Part shown: positions 1-9,325 of the stretch, in pieces
How the letters are laid out: each line of letters begins with the position of its first letter
Numbering within the stretch: the stretch's first letter is position 1
Source of the DNA: Saccharicrinis sp963667815
GTDB taxonomy: Bacteria; Bacteroidota; Bacteroidia; Bacteroidales; Marinilabiliaceae
Reading direction: 5' to 3' (one strand)
Assembly (NCBI GenBank): GCA_963667815.1
Contig: OY764021.1
Length of the DNA stretch: 64,000 nt
The notes under the pieces: generated by a model
What the model saw: the letters and a program-made list of their open reading frames with translations, nothing else
What the model was told of the DNA's origin: nothing
The model's database searches: none
Position numbers and translations under genes: made by a program

Positions 1-133
1 TCAGGACTTAATCTGTTTATTAAATGAGTTTTGCCTTTATTCGGATCCATTATTTATTATTTTTTGGCAAATATAATAAAAGATAAATAAATCCGAATAT
101 CTACAATATAAAAACAGGAGTGTAGAAACTTAA

Positions 134-177
134 AAGACATTGCTTTAACAAATTGCTTTGTTATATAACAATGTCTT
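134..177 (-). terminator. Nested hairpin downstream of the VIT/ferritin-like gene
   Basis: A 9-base inverted repeat, AAGACATTG (134-142) and CAATGTCTT (169-177), encloses a second one, TAACAAA (146-152) and TTTGTTA (157-163). On the minus strand it follows the stop of the gene ending at 213 and is followed by a short TTTT run, so a weak terminator is the simplest reading. The rest of 1-212 shows no gene. Confidence 0.5.
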
Positions 178-212
178 AATTAATGTAATTGTGGATATAA
201 AAGTAAAAAGAA

Positions 213-1094
213 TTATATCTCAATTCCAAATATGTGTTTTACAGCAAAACCAATTCCAAAAGATAAGGCAGATACCCCCAAACTGATTAATGCCATTTCA
301 GTAAAGCGTTGTTTAAAATTTAAGTCTTTAGCTATGGAGATGTAATAATTAAAGCCTAAAATAATAAGTATGGCAATAGATAAAGTAATCCCTAAACAAA
401 TAAGATAATTATCTAGCAACAAATAGGGGAGAATAAGCAATGCTACAGTAACAATATATGCAACACCTGTATAAACTGATGATTTTAGCGCATCCTTAGC
501 TTCGCCATCTGCTTTTTGTGATAAATAATCAGACGCAGCCATAGAAAATGAAGCTGCAATTCCTGTGATTAGACCTGCCATAGCAATAATCTTCGAATTT
601 TGCATAGCTAAAGAAAAACCAGCTAAACTACCAGTTAACTCTACTAATGCATCATTTAATCCCAGAACAATAGAACCTACATATTTCAGTCTTTCCTCAT
701 TGATTAAATCGATTAACTGCTTTTCGTGCTCTTCTTCGTGTTCAATAATTCTTTTAAAGTCTGGTATGGTTTCTACATATTGTAAATATCCTGCCTGGGC
801 TTTTTCTTCTCTTCGTTCAAGTAATTTAACGCCAAAAGTAATTCCAAATATTCGGGCAAGCATAAAGAACCACCATATTTTAAAACGGTTAGGGGCAATG
901 TCTTTTCCGCTGTACCTTTTAAGTAAATCATAATGCAGTTTTTCGTCGTGAGCAATTTTACTCAGAACTTGGGCATTTTCCGGGTTCTTAATTACTTTAG
1001 ATAGTCGTAAATAAGTTAGATGGCCATTTATTTCGTCTTTTTGAAAACGTTCAATTGCTTTTTGTTGCTTAGGTGATAATGATATTGACTTCAT
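213..1094 (-). CDS. Ferritin-like domain plus VIT1/CCC1 transporter (MbfA-like)
   Basis: A two-domain membrane protein of 293 residues. The N-terminal half (about 1-130) is a ferritin/rubrerythrin-like helical domain with diiron-type carboxylate/His motifs such as HDEKLHYD and EHEEEHEKQ. The C-terminal half (about 135-290) is a VIT1/CCC1 module beginning GSIVLGLNDALVELTG, with roughly five hydrophobic segments. The same fusion order is known in membrane-bound ferritin A (MbfA), an iron exporter of alphaproteobacteria; VIT1/CCC1 proteins move iron or manganese across membranes. I infer metal efflux from the cytoplasm under metal or peroxide stress. It is the last of three minus-strand genes spaced 40 and 54 bases apart, probably co-transcribed, with a hairpin just after it. 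No iron-responsive operator is obvious. The family call is firm; the metal is not determined. Confidence 0.85.
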   Translation of the reverse strand: MKSISLSPKQQKAIERFQKDEINGHLTYLRLSKVIKNPENAQVLSKIAHDEKLHYDLLKRYSGKDIAPNRFKIWWFFMLARIFGITFGVKLLERREEKAQAGYLQYVETIPDFKRIIEHEEEHEKQLIDLINEERLKYVGSIVLGLNDALVELTGSLAGFSLAMQNSKIIAMAGLITGIAASFSMAASDYLSQKADGEAKDALKSSVYTGVAYIVTVALLILPYLLLDNYLICLGITLSIAILIILGFNYYISIAKDLNFKQRFTEMALISLGVSALSFGIGFAVKHIFGIEI

Positions 1095-1134
1095 TTATTA
1101 TTAATTATTGAAAGGATGTTTCTTTAAAGAATTG

Positions 1135-1605
1135 TTATTGTCTATGACTTAAAGCCTCGTTTACAAGGTTAGTGTTTATACCATTTTCAACATAAACCGC
1201 ATGAACACCAAGTGCACCAACTTCACTAATGTTTCTCATTTCATCATCGAAAAATACCATTTCTGAATAGTCAATGCCACTGGTATTTTGTAATTGAAAG
1301 AAGTGCTGAACTTTACTCCCAGGGTATATTTCCTGAAGTTCAAAATAATGTTCTATTTCAAGTAAATTAAGTAACTGTTTAGCCCAAGATGGCGCACTAG
1401 TTCTAGATGCCAGAGCCATTGTAATATTTTGTTCTTTTAAATCACTTAAAATTTCTAGCACATCCGGATATAATTTAATTCTACATCCAGAAGCATCAAC
1501 TACATGGTTATTCAGCTTTTTATAAGGCGGATTTGTACAGTCGCACCAGGTACCTCCTGCATCCCATAATGTAAAGTCTAAATCAAAAACAACTAACTTC
1601 TTCAT
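1135..1605 (-). CDS. Magnesium-dependent phosphatase-1 (MDP-1) family HAD phosphatase
   Basis: A 156-residue single-domain HAD-superfamily phosphatase without an obvious cap domain. Motif I is VFDLDFTLW with the nucleophile Asp8 and the acid/base Asp10; the Trp after Thr-Leu is typical of MDP-1 proteins. Motif II falls in MALASRTSAP and motif IV in FFDDEMRNI, whose acidic pair would bind magnesium. MDP-1 enzymes act on phosphotyrosine, sugar phosphates or glycated-amine phosphates in vitro; the natural substrate here cannot be told. The protein is cytoplasmic, with no signal peptide. It sits between the ArsC-like gene and the ferritin/VIT gene, and the short gaps suggest one transcript. Confidence 0.8.
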   Translation of the reverse strand: MKKLVVFDLDFTLWDAGGTWCDCTNPPYKKLNNHVVDASGCRIKLYPDVLEILSDLKEQNITMALASRTSAPSWAKQLLNLLEIEHYFELQEIYPGSKVQHFFQLQNTSGIDYSEMVFFDDEMRNISEVGALGVHAVYVENGINTNLVNEALSHRQ

Positions 1606-1659
1606 ATCAAAATAGGTATTTGTGCCTCAAAATTAAATAAATTAAGACAAAATCATCCT

Positions 1660-2079
1660 TTATTTCGAAGTTAGATCATCGCAACTGTTGTTTTCAGTCA
1701 TTTTAGGGCATTGTAATAAAGCATCCACATTTATGCCATTAATAAGATCTGTAGCTAATGTGCTATCAAATCCACAACCAAATTTCTCACCGCATTGAAT
1801 CAAAGGTCGTTTAATTAAAAATGGGTCAGTCACCATTGCTTGCAATGCCGATTGTTCATCAAAATCATTGATTGAAATTTCACCATTCTTTATACGTGGG
1901 GCACTCATGTTAAACCATTCTTTTAAGGGGCGTTCTCTCATGAAAGTTTCAAGTTTATCAGCAGTCCATTTATAAGTTAGGATGTTTTCTGCAATCACGG
2001 TGTAGCCCTTTTCTGCTAAAATCCTTTTCTGTTTTGTATTATTAATACAACCGGGTTTTTCGTAAAAATAAATTTCCAT
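1660..2079 (-). CDS. ArsC/Spx-like thioredoxin-fold protein, nitrogenase-associated type
   Basis: A 139-residue cytoplasmic protein of the ArsC/Spx thioredoxin-like fold. The N-terminal redox loop reads EKPGCINNTKQK, so one Cys (position 11) is kept but a CXXC pair is absent; this spelling, with Lys-Gln-Lys after it, resembles the so-called nitrogenase-associated ArsC subgroup more than arsenate reductase. The motif FLIKRPLIQCG near residue 90-97 matches the RP(L/I) loop of the family. Additional Cys residues lie at the C-terminal end. No nitrogenase or arsenic genes are nearby, so the name is only a family label; a thiol-redox or glutathione-linked role is inferred. It is the first gene of a three-gene minus-strand set. 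Confidence 0.65.
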   Translation of the reverse strand: MEIYFYEKPGCINNTKQKRILAEKGYTVIAENILTYKWTADKLETFMRERPLKEWFNMSAPRIKNGEISINDFDEQSALQAMVTDPFLIKRPLIQCGEKFGCGFDSTLATDLINGINVDALLQCPKMTENNSCDDLTSK

Positions 2080-2316
2080 ATTTTTTTTTGTGTGTGTTAA
2101 AACAATGGTTGAGCCATTTTTGTTATATGTTTTATTAGTAATGATTTAGATTCGGTGTTTTATACAAAAAAGTAGGAGTGTAAAGTTTAATATTACTTTA
2201 TTGTTGTTTGACTCATTAAAAGAATTCTCCCGTTCATATTAAAGGAGAAAATGTTAGTAATAATAGTGTTTATGCTTACAACTAATAATTAAGATTTCTT
2301 TTTTTAAAAGATTTTC

Positions 2317-2324
2317 TAAATTTG
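2317..2324 (+). promoter_or_regulatory. Candidate -7 element for the ECF sigma gene
   Basis: TAAATTTG fits the Bacteroidota -7 consensus TAnnTTTG; a T-rich stretch lies where -33 would be. A start about 7 bases downstream would fall after the in-frame GTG at 2329 but before the ATG at 2347, which decides the translation start of the sigma gene. Confidence 0.5.
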
Positions 2325-2346
2325 TCCAGTGAGAGGGGAATATAAA

Positions 2347-2934
2347 ATGACAATTAAAAATGAACAAATATTAAAAGGAGTAAATGAAAAGGATAAACAA
2401 TCCTGGCAATTACTTTTTGATCATTATTACCCTTCACTATGTTCCTATGTTGAGCGTTTTTTGAAAGATACAGAAATGGCTCAGGATGTTGTTCAGGAAG
2501 TTTTTATAGGACTTTGGAAATCACAACAACAATTTGATGATGTTAAAAATCTCACCTACTACTTATATAAAAGTTGTTATCACAGATCGCTAAATCATAT
2601 TCGTAATCAGAAAGCACGAGATAATAAATTAGAGTCTATCAACGATAAGAATGTGTTTGAAAGTGAGGAAGTGTATGAAGAAACTTTAAAGGAAGAGATT
2701 GTACGATTACTTTATCATCATATTAATAAATTACCTACACAGCAAAAAGAGGTTTTGCTTCTTAGGTTAAAGGGATATGGATGGACAGAAATAGCCGAAG
2801 AACTGGATATTAGTATTAATACAATTAAAACTTATCGACAACGAGCTTTTAAAAGCTTAAGTGATCAAATGAATGTATCGGAACTATTTGTTGCCATATT
2901 ATTCTTTTCTGTTCAGATGTTCTCAAACCATTAG
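2347..2934 (+). CDS. ECF RNA polymerase sigma-70 factor (Bacteroidales SusC/D-associated type)
   Basis: A sigma factor of 195 residues with region 2 (about 20-90, including DHYYPSLCSYVERFLKD and DVVQEVFIGLW) and region 4 (about 130-185, with LPTQQKEVLLLRLKGYGWTE and the helix-turn-helix EELDISINTIKTYRQRA), and no region 1 or 3. It belongs to the ECF group that drives SusC/SusD operons in Bacteroidota, held by a FecR anti-sigma factor until the outer-membrane receptor senses its ligand. The start was set at ATG 2347: an AGGGG lies about 8 bases upstream, whereas the longer GTG start at 2329 would precede the predicted transcription start. The next gene is its FecR partner after a 362-base gap. 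The C-terminal end is hydrophobic (LFVAILFFSVQMF), a little unusual for a cytoplasmic sigma factor. Confidence 0.9.
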   Translation: MTIKNEQILKGVNEKDKQSWQLLFDHYYPSLCSYVERFLKDTEMAQDVVQEVFIGLWKSQQQFDDVKNLTYYLYKSCYHRSLNHIRNQKARDNKLESINDKNVFESEEVYEETLKEEIVRLLYHHINKLPTQQKEVLLLRLKGYGWTEIAEELDISINTIKTYRQRAFKSLSDQMNVSELFVAILFFSVQMFSNH

Positions 2935-3296
2935 CAAAATGCTATTGGGAGATTCTTCTTTTATTTACTTTTAGTAATACTCTATCACAACTTTTTTCTT
3001 AATTTTTTAATTAAGGTTAAAAATTATAAACATATAGATTATAAAAAAAGGCCCTGCGAATTTTAGTTACAGTCTGCTAAAAATGTATCAAATAAAGTTA
3101 CTGTTTGATGTTAAAAGTAAGGGGTGAATAAAAAAAAGTAATTTTTTTAAAATAAAATGACACCCTTTTAATTTTTATGGGTGTCTTAATAGAAAACACA
3201 GATACGAAACTGGCCATGAAAAAATGTTTATCACTAAAGAGGATTACAAAAATGGCAAGTTTTAAATGGTAGTTAAAGCAAATTTAGATTAGACAG
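2935..3296 (+). other. Intergenic gap between sigma and FecR genes
   Basis: No recognisable gene. It is AT-rich, with a slightly GC-richer patch near 3045-3065. It contains one 18-codon reading frame at 3216-3272 starting MKKCLSLK, noted in the findings but not called. No TAnnTTTG promoter or strong terminator was found, so whether sigma and FecR share a transcript is open. Confidence 0.4.
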
Positions 3297-4445
3297 ATGA
3301 AAAATAGTCAAAAGCTACATAAAGAGACTCGAAAAGTTGGTGAAACAATTATCAATTCATTAGAAAAGGATAATAATGTCGATTGGGGATTGAAGAATAA
3401 GCAGCTTGAAAATGTGTTTAATTATTTTTTGAGTAATAATAATTTGGTGAATCATTTAAATAAATACAAAAAGTATTCGTCAAAAGAGGGGTACGAAAGA
3501 TTTTTATTAGCCATTGAAGAATTACCTGCAAATGTTACTCGTAAAAGTTTAACATTAAAATATTGGATGTATGGTGCAGCAGCATCAATTATACTGATTA
3601 TAGGATTTAGTTTGTTTTTGTTGCAACCAAAACAATATCAACATCAGGCGAATATTAGTCATGGTATTTCAAAATCCACATTAATATTATCCAATGGAAA
3701 AACAATTACCGCATCGGCTGAAGATTTTACATACGAACAACAAAATATGAGTGTAAAATATAAGAAAGGGACATTCTCATATTCGGATGACGTTAGTTCG
3801 GATGAATTGGTAGAAAATACTTTAGTTGTTCCAGTGGGAGGTGAAGCTAATATGTCATTGAGTGATGGAACTAAAGTATGGGTTAACGCAGATTCATACT
3901 TGAAACATCCTGTTAAATTTATTGGTAAAACAAGAGAAGTTACGATTAGTGGAGAGGTGTTTTTTGAGGTAGCAGAAGATAAAGAGCATCCATTTATTGT
4001 ACATACAAATAATGGAGATATAAGAGTTTTAGGAACAGGTTTTGGAATTACTTCTTATCCAGAAGAAAATGCTTATGTGACATTAGCTCATGGGAAAATT
4101 GCATTTAGCGATAACAATCACGAAACAATGTACTTAGAGCCTGGTGAACAAGTTAAGATTGTTGGCGATAAATGGGAAAAAAGAGTAGTTAATGTTGATG
4201 AATACGTAGGATGGAAAGATGGAAAATTTGTTTTTGATGACAGAAGCTTGAGTGATATTATGAATACAATGGAAAGGTGGTATGATGTGGATGTTGTATT
4301 TGATTCGCCAAAGTTAAAAGATGTTCGTTTTTCTGGAGATATCAAACGATACGGATCCATTAATGTTTTACTTGATGCTCTTGTTTTAACACGTGAAATG
4401 GAGTATTCAATAGAGGATAGTACTATTACTTTATATCAGAAATAG
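3297..4445 (+). CDS. FecR family anti-sigma factor
   Basis: A 382-residue inner-membrane anti-sigma factor. The N-terminal about 95 residues would be cytoplasmic and bind the ECF sigma; one transmembrane segment follows (about 96-115, WMYGAAASIILIIGFSLFLL). The periplasmic part carries the FecR core (about 175-270: VPVGGEANMSLSDGTKVWVN, then REVTISGEVFFEVAEDKEHPF and VLGTGFGI) and a C-terminal DUF4974-type domain (about 310-380, FDDRSLSDIMNTMERWYDVDV), which in this family contacts the STN domain of the partner receptor. Gene order sigma, FecR, SusC with STN domain is the classical trans-envelope signalling cassette. No truncation is apparent. Confidence 0.93.
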   Translation: MKNSQKLHKETRKVGETIINSLEKDNNVDWGLKNKQLENVFNYFLSNNNLVNHLNKYKKYSSKEGYERFLLAIEELPANVTRKSLTLKYWMYGAAASIILIIGFSLFLLQPKQYQHQANISHGISKSTLILSNGKTITASAEDFTYEQQNMSVKYKKGTFSYSDDVSSDELVENTLVVPVGGEANMSLSDGTKVWVNADSYLKHPVKFIGKTREVTISGEVFFEVAEDKEHPFIVHTNNGDIRVLGTGFGITSYPEENAYVTLAHGKIAFSDNNHETMYLEPGEQVKIVGDKWEKRVVNVDEYVGWKDGKFVFDDRSLSDIMNTMERWYDVDVVFDSPKLKDVRFSGDIKRYGSINVLLDALVLTREMEYSIEDSTITLYQK

Positions 4446-4500
4446 CATACTAGTTAGGAAATATCTTAATCTAAATATTAAATAATAAACAATTATTTTT

Positions 4501-7500
4501 ATGGGAAACTTATGCAAAAAAAGATGGAAAAAAACGTTGCTCTATTGTTTTTTTCTAGGGTTAGGAGCCGGAGTTTTTGCAGCTCAACCTGTGCGTAGTC
4601 AGCAGGGAAATAACAATGCCAGAACCGTTTCAATAGAAACAGTTATAAGCTACGTAAAGGAGAAAACCAGTTTAAACTTCTTGTATAATTCAGACGTACT
4701 GAAAGAAATATCTGAAGTGAGTGTTAATTTTGATGAGGATTCGTGGGAGTCAATTTTAAAGCAAGCCCTTGAGCCTAATGGTTATACATATCAGGTAAAA
4801 GATGATATTGTAGTCATTAGTCGTGAGGTAAAAGTTAATATTCCGCAAGATCCTCAAAAATTTAAACCGAGAGATATAGAAGGTACAATTAGAGACCAGG
4901 ATGGAGAAACACTAGTTGGAGCCACTGTTGGAGTAATGAAGAAAGGTGGTAGTACAATATATACGATTACTGATTACAATGGTCGGTTTAAAGTTCAATT
5001 AAAAGGAGACGAAACACTTATTTTTGTTTCATTTATTGGTTTTAAGGAAAGTAAAGTTGCTATTGATCCTGAAGTTTCAAATTATAACATTGTATTAGAA
5101 TCAGAGATCAATGATTTGGACGAAGTTATTGTAACGGGTATTTTTGATCGTCCTAAAGCTAGTTTTACAGGTGCTGCTACTATTATTACTAAAAAAGAAA
5201 TTCAGGCATCTGGAAACAGAAACTTGTTAAGAACTCTTTCTAATATTGATCCTTCGCTAGATATTCAGGAACAAAATGATTTTGGATCAGACCCTAACAA
5301 CACAAATTTAAATATTCAAATTCGTGGAGCCTCATCTATTCCTGATGTGAATCAACTTCAGCAAGAATCAAGAGGTCAGTTAAATACGCCCTTGTTTATT
5401 TTAGATGGATTTGAAGTTAGTGTAGAAAGGGTGTTGGATATGAACCAAAATGATGTGGAATCAGTTGTTGTTTTAAAAGATGCCAGTGCCACAGCTATTT
5501 ATGGTTCAAGGGGTTCTAATGGTGTTGTTGTAATCACATCAATGCGTGCTCCTTCTGGAAAATTAAGAGTAACTTACTCAGGTGGTGTAAATTTTGAAAT
5601 CCCGGATTTATCCTCATATAATTTGTTAAATTCTCGTGAAAAACTTGATATAGAACAAATTGCAGGATTGTATGCAGATGAAGATATTGATGAGCAGTTA
5701 AGATTAAATGAATTATTTAATCAAAATAATAAAGCAGTTCAGGAAGGTGTTGATACAGATTGGTTAAATATTCCTACCAGAATTGGAGTAGGACAATATC
5801 ACAGATTAGGAGTTGGAGGAGGTGACGAGCAGTTTCGTTATAACTTAAATGTTTCCTATAACAGAATTACCGGAGCCATGAAAGGATCTAATCGTGATAA
5901 CGTGAATGCCGGACTTAATCTACAATATAATTACAGAAAAATAAATGTTTCAAACAGATTGGAGTTAGGCTTCAATAAAGGAGTTAATAGCCCTTATGGT
6001 CGTTTTTCTCAATATTATTATATGAATCCATATTGGAGACCATATGATGAAAATGGTGATCCTATGATGTCTTATGATACTTTTGGACCGGATAAATATA
6101 ATCCTTTGTATGATGCTAAATTGGCAAGTTTTTCAACAACAGATTATACAAACATCCGCAACCAGACTTCAATTGTTGTAAACTTTACACCAAGTTTAAA
6201 ATGGGATTCGAGTTTAGGAGTTACGCTACGCAAAGGAGGAACTGATAATTTTGATTCTCCTCTTTCTTCAGGTAATATTATACAGAATATTCACCCTATG
6301 GCCAGGGGTAGATATATGAAAGGCACAAGAGATGAAAATTCTTATCAAATTATGTCTACATTAAGCTATGGTAAAACCTTTGATAAACATTCTGTTTATG
6401 TTGGTGTGAGTGGACAACTTTTGGAAAGTCAATCAGAATCTATGAATATCATAGTAACTGGCTTTACCAATGAAAAATTGAATGATATTTCTAATGGGAT
6501 TAACTATTATGGAGAGCGTCCTAGTACTTCAGAGTCAACTGCACGTAGCGTTGGTGTTACTGGTATATTCAACTATAATTATAATAACAGATATTTTCTT
6601 GATGTTTCAGGAAGGGTAGATGGAGCTTCTTCATTTGGTGAAGAGAGTCGTTTTGCACCATTTTATTCTTTTGGAGTAGCATGGGATCTTGGTCAGGAAC
6701 GATTTATAAAAGAAGGTCTTCCTTTTATAGATCAGGTTAAGTTTAAATATTCTTATGGTGTTACAGGTTCGTTAAACTTTTCTGCTTATCAGGCTTTAAC
6801 TACTTATAATTACGACACAGATCAACAATATACGAATATTACAGGAATGACTGTTGCTGCCATAGGTAATAGTAATTTGAAATGGCAAAACACCAAACAA
6901 CATAACTATGGTGTAGATATGCAGCTTTTAAATAATAGATTGGGTGTAACATTTAATTATTATAGAAAGACAACTGATAATTTGGTATCACAGGCAAGCT
7001 TGCCATTTTCTAATGGTTATACCTCTTATACAGAAAATTTTGGAACAACCAGAAATATCGGTTATGATGCTGATGTAAGTATTAATATCTTACGAATTCC
7101 TGCAAAACAAATTTCATGGTATATTAAATTAGGGGCATATCACAATGACAATAAGTTAGTGAAATTATCTCAAGCTATTAAAGATGCTAATGAGCGTTTT
7201 GAAGGATCTAACTATAGCGATGGAACTTATTATCAGTACAGAGAAGGTGAATCAATGGAGGATATGTATGTGTTAAAATCTCCAGGAGTTGATCCTTTAA
7301 CAGGGCAGGTTATATATGAGGATGCCGAAACTGGTAATATTACAACAACTTCAGCCGGAGAACTTCGAAAAATTGCAGTAGGTAGCACGTTGCCAAAAAT
7401 TAACGGTAGAATTGGATCTTCATTACGATATAAAAGTTTAATGGTTGATTTATCATTTACTGCAAGATATGGAGCTAAAAAGTTAAACAATACTCTTTTA

Positions 7501-7839
7501 AGAATTGAAAATGCGTACGTTGCTAATAACATGGATAGAAGAGTTTTAAATACAAGATGGCAACAACCTGGTGACATTACTGCATTTAAGAGTATCAGTA
7601 GTAATGAAAACACTTATCCAAATGATCGTTTCGTATTTACAGAAAGAACACTTGCTTTAAGTAACGTAAACATTAGTTATCAGCTACCTCAAAAGTTAAT
7701 TGAGCCCTGGCATTTAGTTCAGGCATCTATTACCGGGTCTATTTCAGATGTCTTTTACTTATCTAATATCAAAAAGGAAAGGGGAACTGATTATCCATAC
7801 TCAATCAGACCAACGTTAACCTTATCTGTAACCTTTTAA
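4501..7839 (+). CDS. SusC/RagA-type TonB-dependent receptor with STN signalling domain
   Basis: An outer-membrane active transporter of 1112 residues. In order: an N-terminal export signal (about 1-33); a Secretin/TonB N-terminal (STN) domain (about 40-108, TVSIETVISYVKEKTSLNFLY); a carboxypeptidase-regulatory-like domain (about 127-205, IEGTIRDQDGETLVGATVGV); the TonB-box-like LDEVIVTGIF; the plug (about 220-350, IQIRGASSIP, FILDGFEV, ending YGSRGSNGVVVITS); then the beta-barrel to the C-terminal aromatic TLSVTF. SusC proteins with STN domains signal through FecR to the ECF sigma, and both genes lie directly upstream. SusD follows after 6 bases, so the two would form a SusCD pedal-bin importer. 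There are no glycoside hydrolases in the operon, so a glycan ligand is not supported; see the findings for a peptide hypothesis. Confidence 0.95.
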   Translation: MGNLCKKRWKKTLLYCFFLGLGAGVFAAQPVRSQQGNNNARTVSIETVISYVKEKTSLNFLYNSDVLKEISEVSVNFDEDSWESILKQALEPNGYTYQVKDDIVVISREVKVNIPQDPQKFKPRDIEGTIRDQDGETLVGATVGVMKKGGSTIYTITDYNGRFKVQLKGDETLIFVSFIGFKESKVAIDPEVSNYNIVLESEINDLDEVIVTGIFDRPKASFTGAATIITKKEIQASGNRNLLRTLSNIDPSLDIQEQNDFGSDPNNTNLNIQIRGASSIPDVNQLQQESRGQLNTPLFILDGFEVSVERVLDMNQNDVESVVVLKDASATAIYGSRGSNGVVVITSMRAPSGKLRVTYSGGVNFEIPDLSSYNLLNSREKLDIEQIAGLYADEDIDEQLRLNELFNQNNKAVQEGVDTDWLNIPTRIGVGQYHRLGVGGGDEQFRYNLNVSYNRITGAMKGSNRDNVNAGLNLQYNYRKINVSNRLELGFNKGVNSPYGRFSQYYYMNPYWRPYDENGDPMMSYDTFGPDKYNPLYDAKLASFSTTDYTNIRNQTSIVVNFTPSLKWDSSLGVTLRKGGTDNFDSPLSSGNIIQNIHPMARGRYMKGTRDENSYQIMSTLSYGKTFDKHSVYVGVSGQLLESQSESMNIIVTGFTNEKLNDISNGINYYGERPSTSESTARSVGVTGIFNYNYNNRYFLDVSGRVDGASSFGEESRFAPFYSFGVAWDLGQERFIKEGLPFIDQVKFKYSYGVTGSLNFSAYQALTTYNYDTDQQYTNITGMTVAAIGNSNLKWQNTKQHNYGVDMQLLNNRLGVTFNYYRKTTDNLVSQASLPFSNGYTSYTENFGTTRNIGYDADVSINILRIPAKQISWYIKLGAYHNDNKLVKLSQAIKDANERFEGSNYSDGTYYQYREGESMEDMYVLKSPGVDPLTGQVIYEDAETGNITTTSAGELRKIAVGSTLPKINGRIGSSLRYKSLMVDLSFTARYGAKKLNNTLLRIENAYVANNMDRRVLNTRWQQPGDITAFKSISSNENTYPNDRFVFTERTLALSNVNISYQLPQKLIEPWHLVQASITGSISDVFYLSNIKKERGTDYPYSIRPTLTLSVTF

Positions 7840-7845
7840 TAATTT

Positions 7846-9282
7846 ATGATGATGATAAAAAAATATATAATACTTTTTGCTTTAGCCATTACAGCACTTA
7901 CTTCTTGTGATGAATGGTTAACGGTAGAACCTAAAAATATGGTATCTGCAGATAAGGCTCTTAATTCAGAAGATGGTTATACTGCTGCTTTAATCGGTGT
8001 TTATCAGCTTTTAGAAGGAGTTTACAATCCAAGTGGATTTATGATGGGAAGCGGAGTTGATGTATTAGCAAATATTTATCATGAGCAAACTTATAGTTCC
8101 AACGCATTTTTAAGTAGTTGTTTTAATCATGATTACGAAAATACAAACTTTGATGGGGCATCAGGATCTTCATATTTACAGATCTACAAAGCTATTGCAA
8201 ATTTAAACCTATTGATTAATTCAATTGATGAAAAAGATGTTTTGCGTGGTGATCTTAGAAATATGATTGAAGGTGAAGCAAAAGCATTGAGAGCTTTCTT
8301 ACATTTCGATTTATGGCGTGTATACGGGACTGTACCTGCAGATCCTTCTGGTTTATCTGAGGAAGTACTTCCTTATGCAACTGAACTGACAATCGATCTT
8401 ATTGAGAAATTGAATTACACAGATTACTTTAATCTAATTTTATCAGATTTAGAAGACGCAAAAATGTTACTTGCAGAATCAGATCCGATTGTAAAATATA
8501 GTAATGATGAATTAAATAATGAGGGATCTATTGACGAGTATGGTGTTGAATTAGGATGGTATAATCGTCAAAACAGATTCAATTATTATGCTACACTTGG
8601 TGTTTTAGCCCGTGTTCAATTATGGATGGGTAATTATGAAGGTGCATATGCTAGCTCAAAAGAAGTAATTGAGGCGGTAAATTCAAACGGATCAAATAAG
8701 TTTAGATTAGGATTAGAAGAGGATCTAGGATATGATAATGTATTTTTTGCAGAACAACTTTTTGGAATCGAAACAGTAGGTTATGACGATGATGCATATA
8801 ATGGTGCAGCAAGTCAGATTGTTTGTTATAATGATGAAAATTTAATTAACTCATATTTCTCCAGAATTGAAGATATTCGTTTAGAAATGATGGCTCATAT
8901 TACAGATGATCAATATGAAACAAGGGTTTCATCATTAAAGTATGATCAAATGTCAGAGACAGATTTTGGTACGAAGAGTTTTCCAATTATTCGACTTTCA
9001 GAAATGTATTTAATACTTGTAGAATCGACAAGTTCATTGTCAGAAGCACAAACCTACTATGATACATTTGTTAATACTAGAAATGATCAGAATATTGAAT
9101 TAACTCAGGACAACATTGTAAATAGTGTGTTGCTGCAGTATATTAGAGAGTTTTGGGCTGAAGGACAGATTTTTTATACTTATAAAAGATTTGGAGTGGA
9201 AACATTACCAATCTCAGGTAATGAAATGAGTTATGATACCTACAGAGTCTCACTTCCTTCTGGTGAAGCTACTACAAATTAA
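7846..9282 (+). CDS. SusD/RagB family surface lipoprotein
   Basis: A 478-residue ligand-binding lipoprotein. The signal peptide ends ALTSCDEW, with the lipidated Cys at about 21; the typical SusD opening WLTVEPKNMVSADKAL follows, and the helical TPR-like core has EAKALRAFLHFDLWRVYGTVP and, near the C-terminus, FPIIRLSEMYLILVES. SusD caps the SusC barrel on the outer face. It starts 6 bases after the SusC stop. The ATG-ATG-ATG start gives Met-Met-Met-Ile; any of the three could be used. At 478 residues it is at the short end of the family. Ligand is unknown. Confidence 0.94.
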   Translation: MMMIKKYIILFALAITALTSCDEWLTVEPKNMVSADKALNSEDGYTAALIGVYQLLEGVYNPSGFMMGSGVDVLANIYHEQTYSSNAFLSSCFNHDYENTNFDGASGSSYLQIYKAIANLNLLINSIDEKDVLRGDLRNMIEGEAKALRAFLHFDLWRVYGTVPADPSGLSEEVLPYATELTIDLIEKLNYTDYFNLILSDLEDAKMLLAESDPIVKYSNDELNNEGSIDEYGVELGWYNRQNRFNYYATLGVLARVQLWMGNYEGAYASSKEVIEAVNSNGSNKFRLGLEEDLGYDNVFFAEQLFGIETVGYDDDAYNGAASQIVCYNDENLINSYFSRIEDIRLEMMAHITDDQYETRVSSLKYDQMSETDFGTKSFPIIRLSEMYLILVESTSSLSEAQTYYDTFVNTRNDQNIELTQDNIVNSVLLQYIREFWAEGQIFYTYKRFGVETLPISGNEMSYDTYRVSLPSGEATTN

Positions 9283-9325
9283 TATAGAGGGTTTTTAATC
9301 GAATAACAATTTTAGAAATAAGAAA

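Noticed and set aside
1660..2079. Arsenate reductase
   Set aside because: The ArsC fold is present but the spelling of the active loop fits the nitrogenase-associated subgroup, and there are no arsenic resistance genes nearby.
2329..2346. GTG start extending the ECF sigma factor by six codons
   Set aside because: It would lie upstream of the predicted transcription start given by TAAATTTG at 2317, and the ATG at 2347 has an AGGGG ahead of it.
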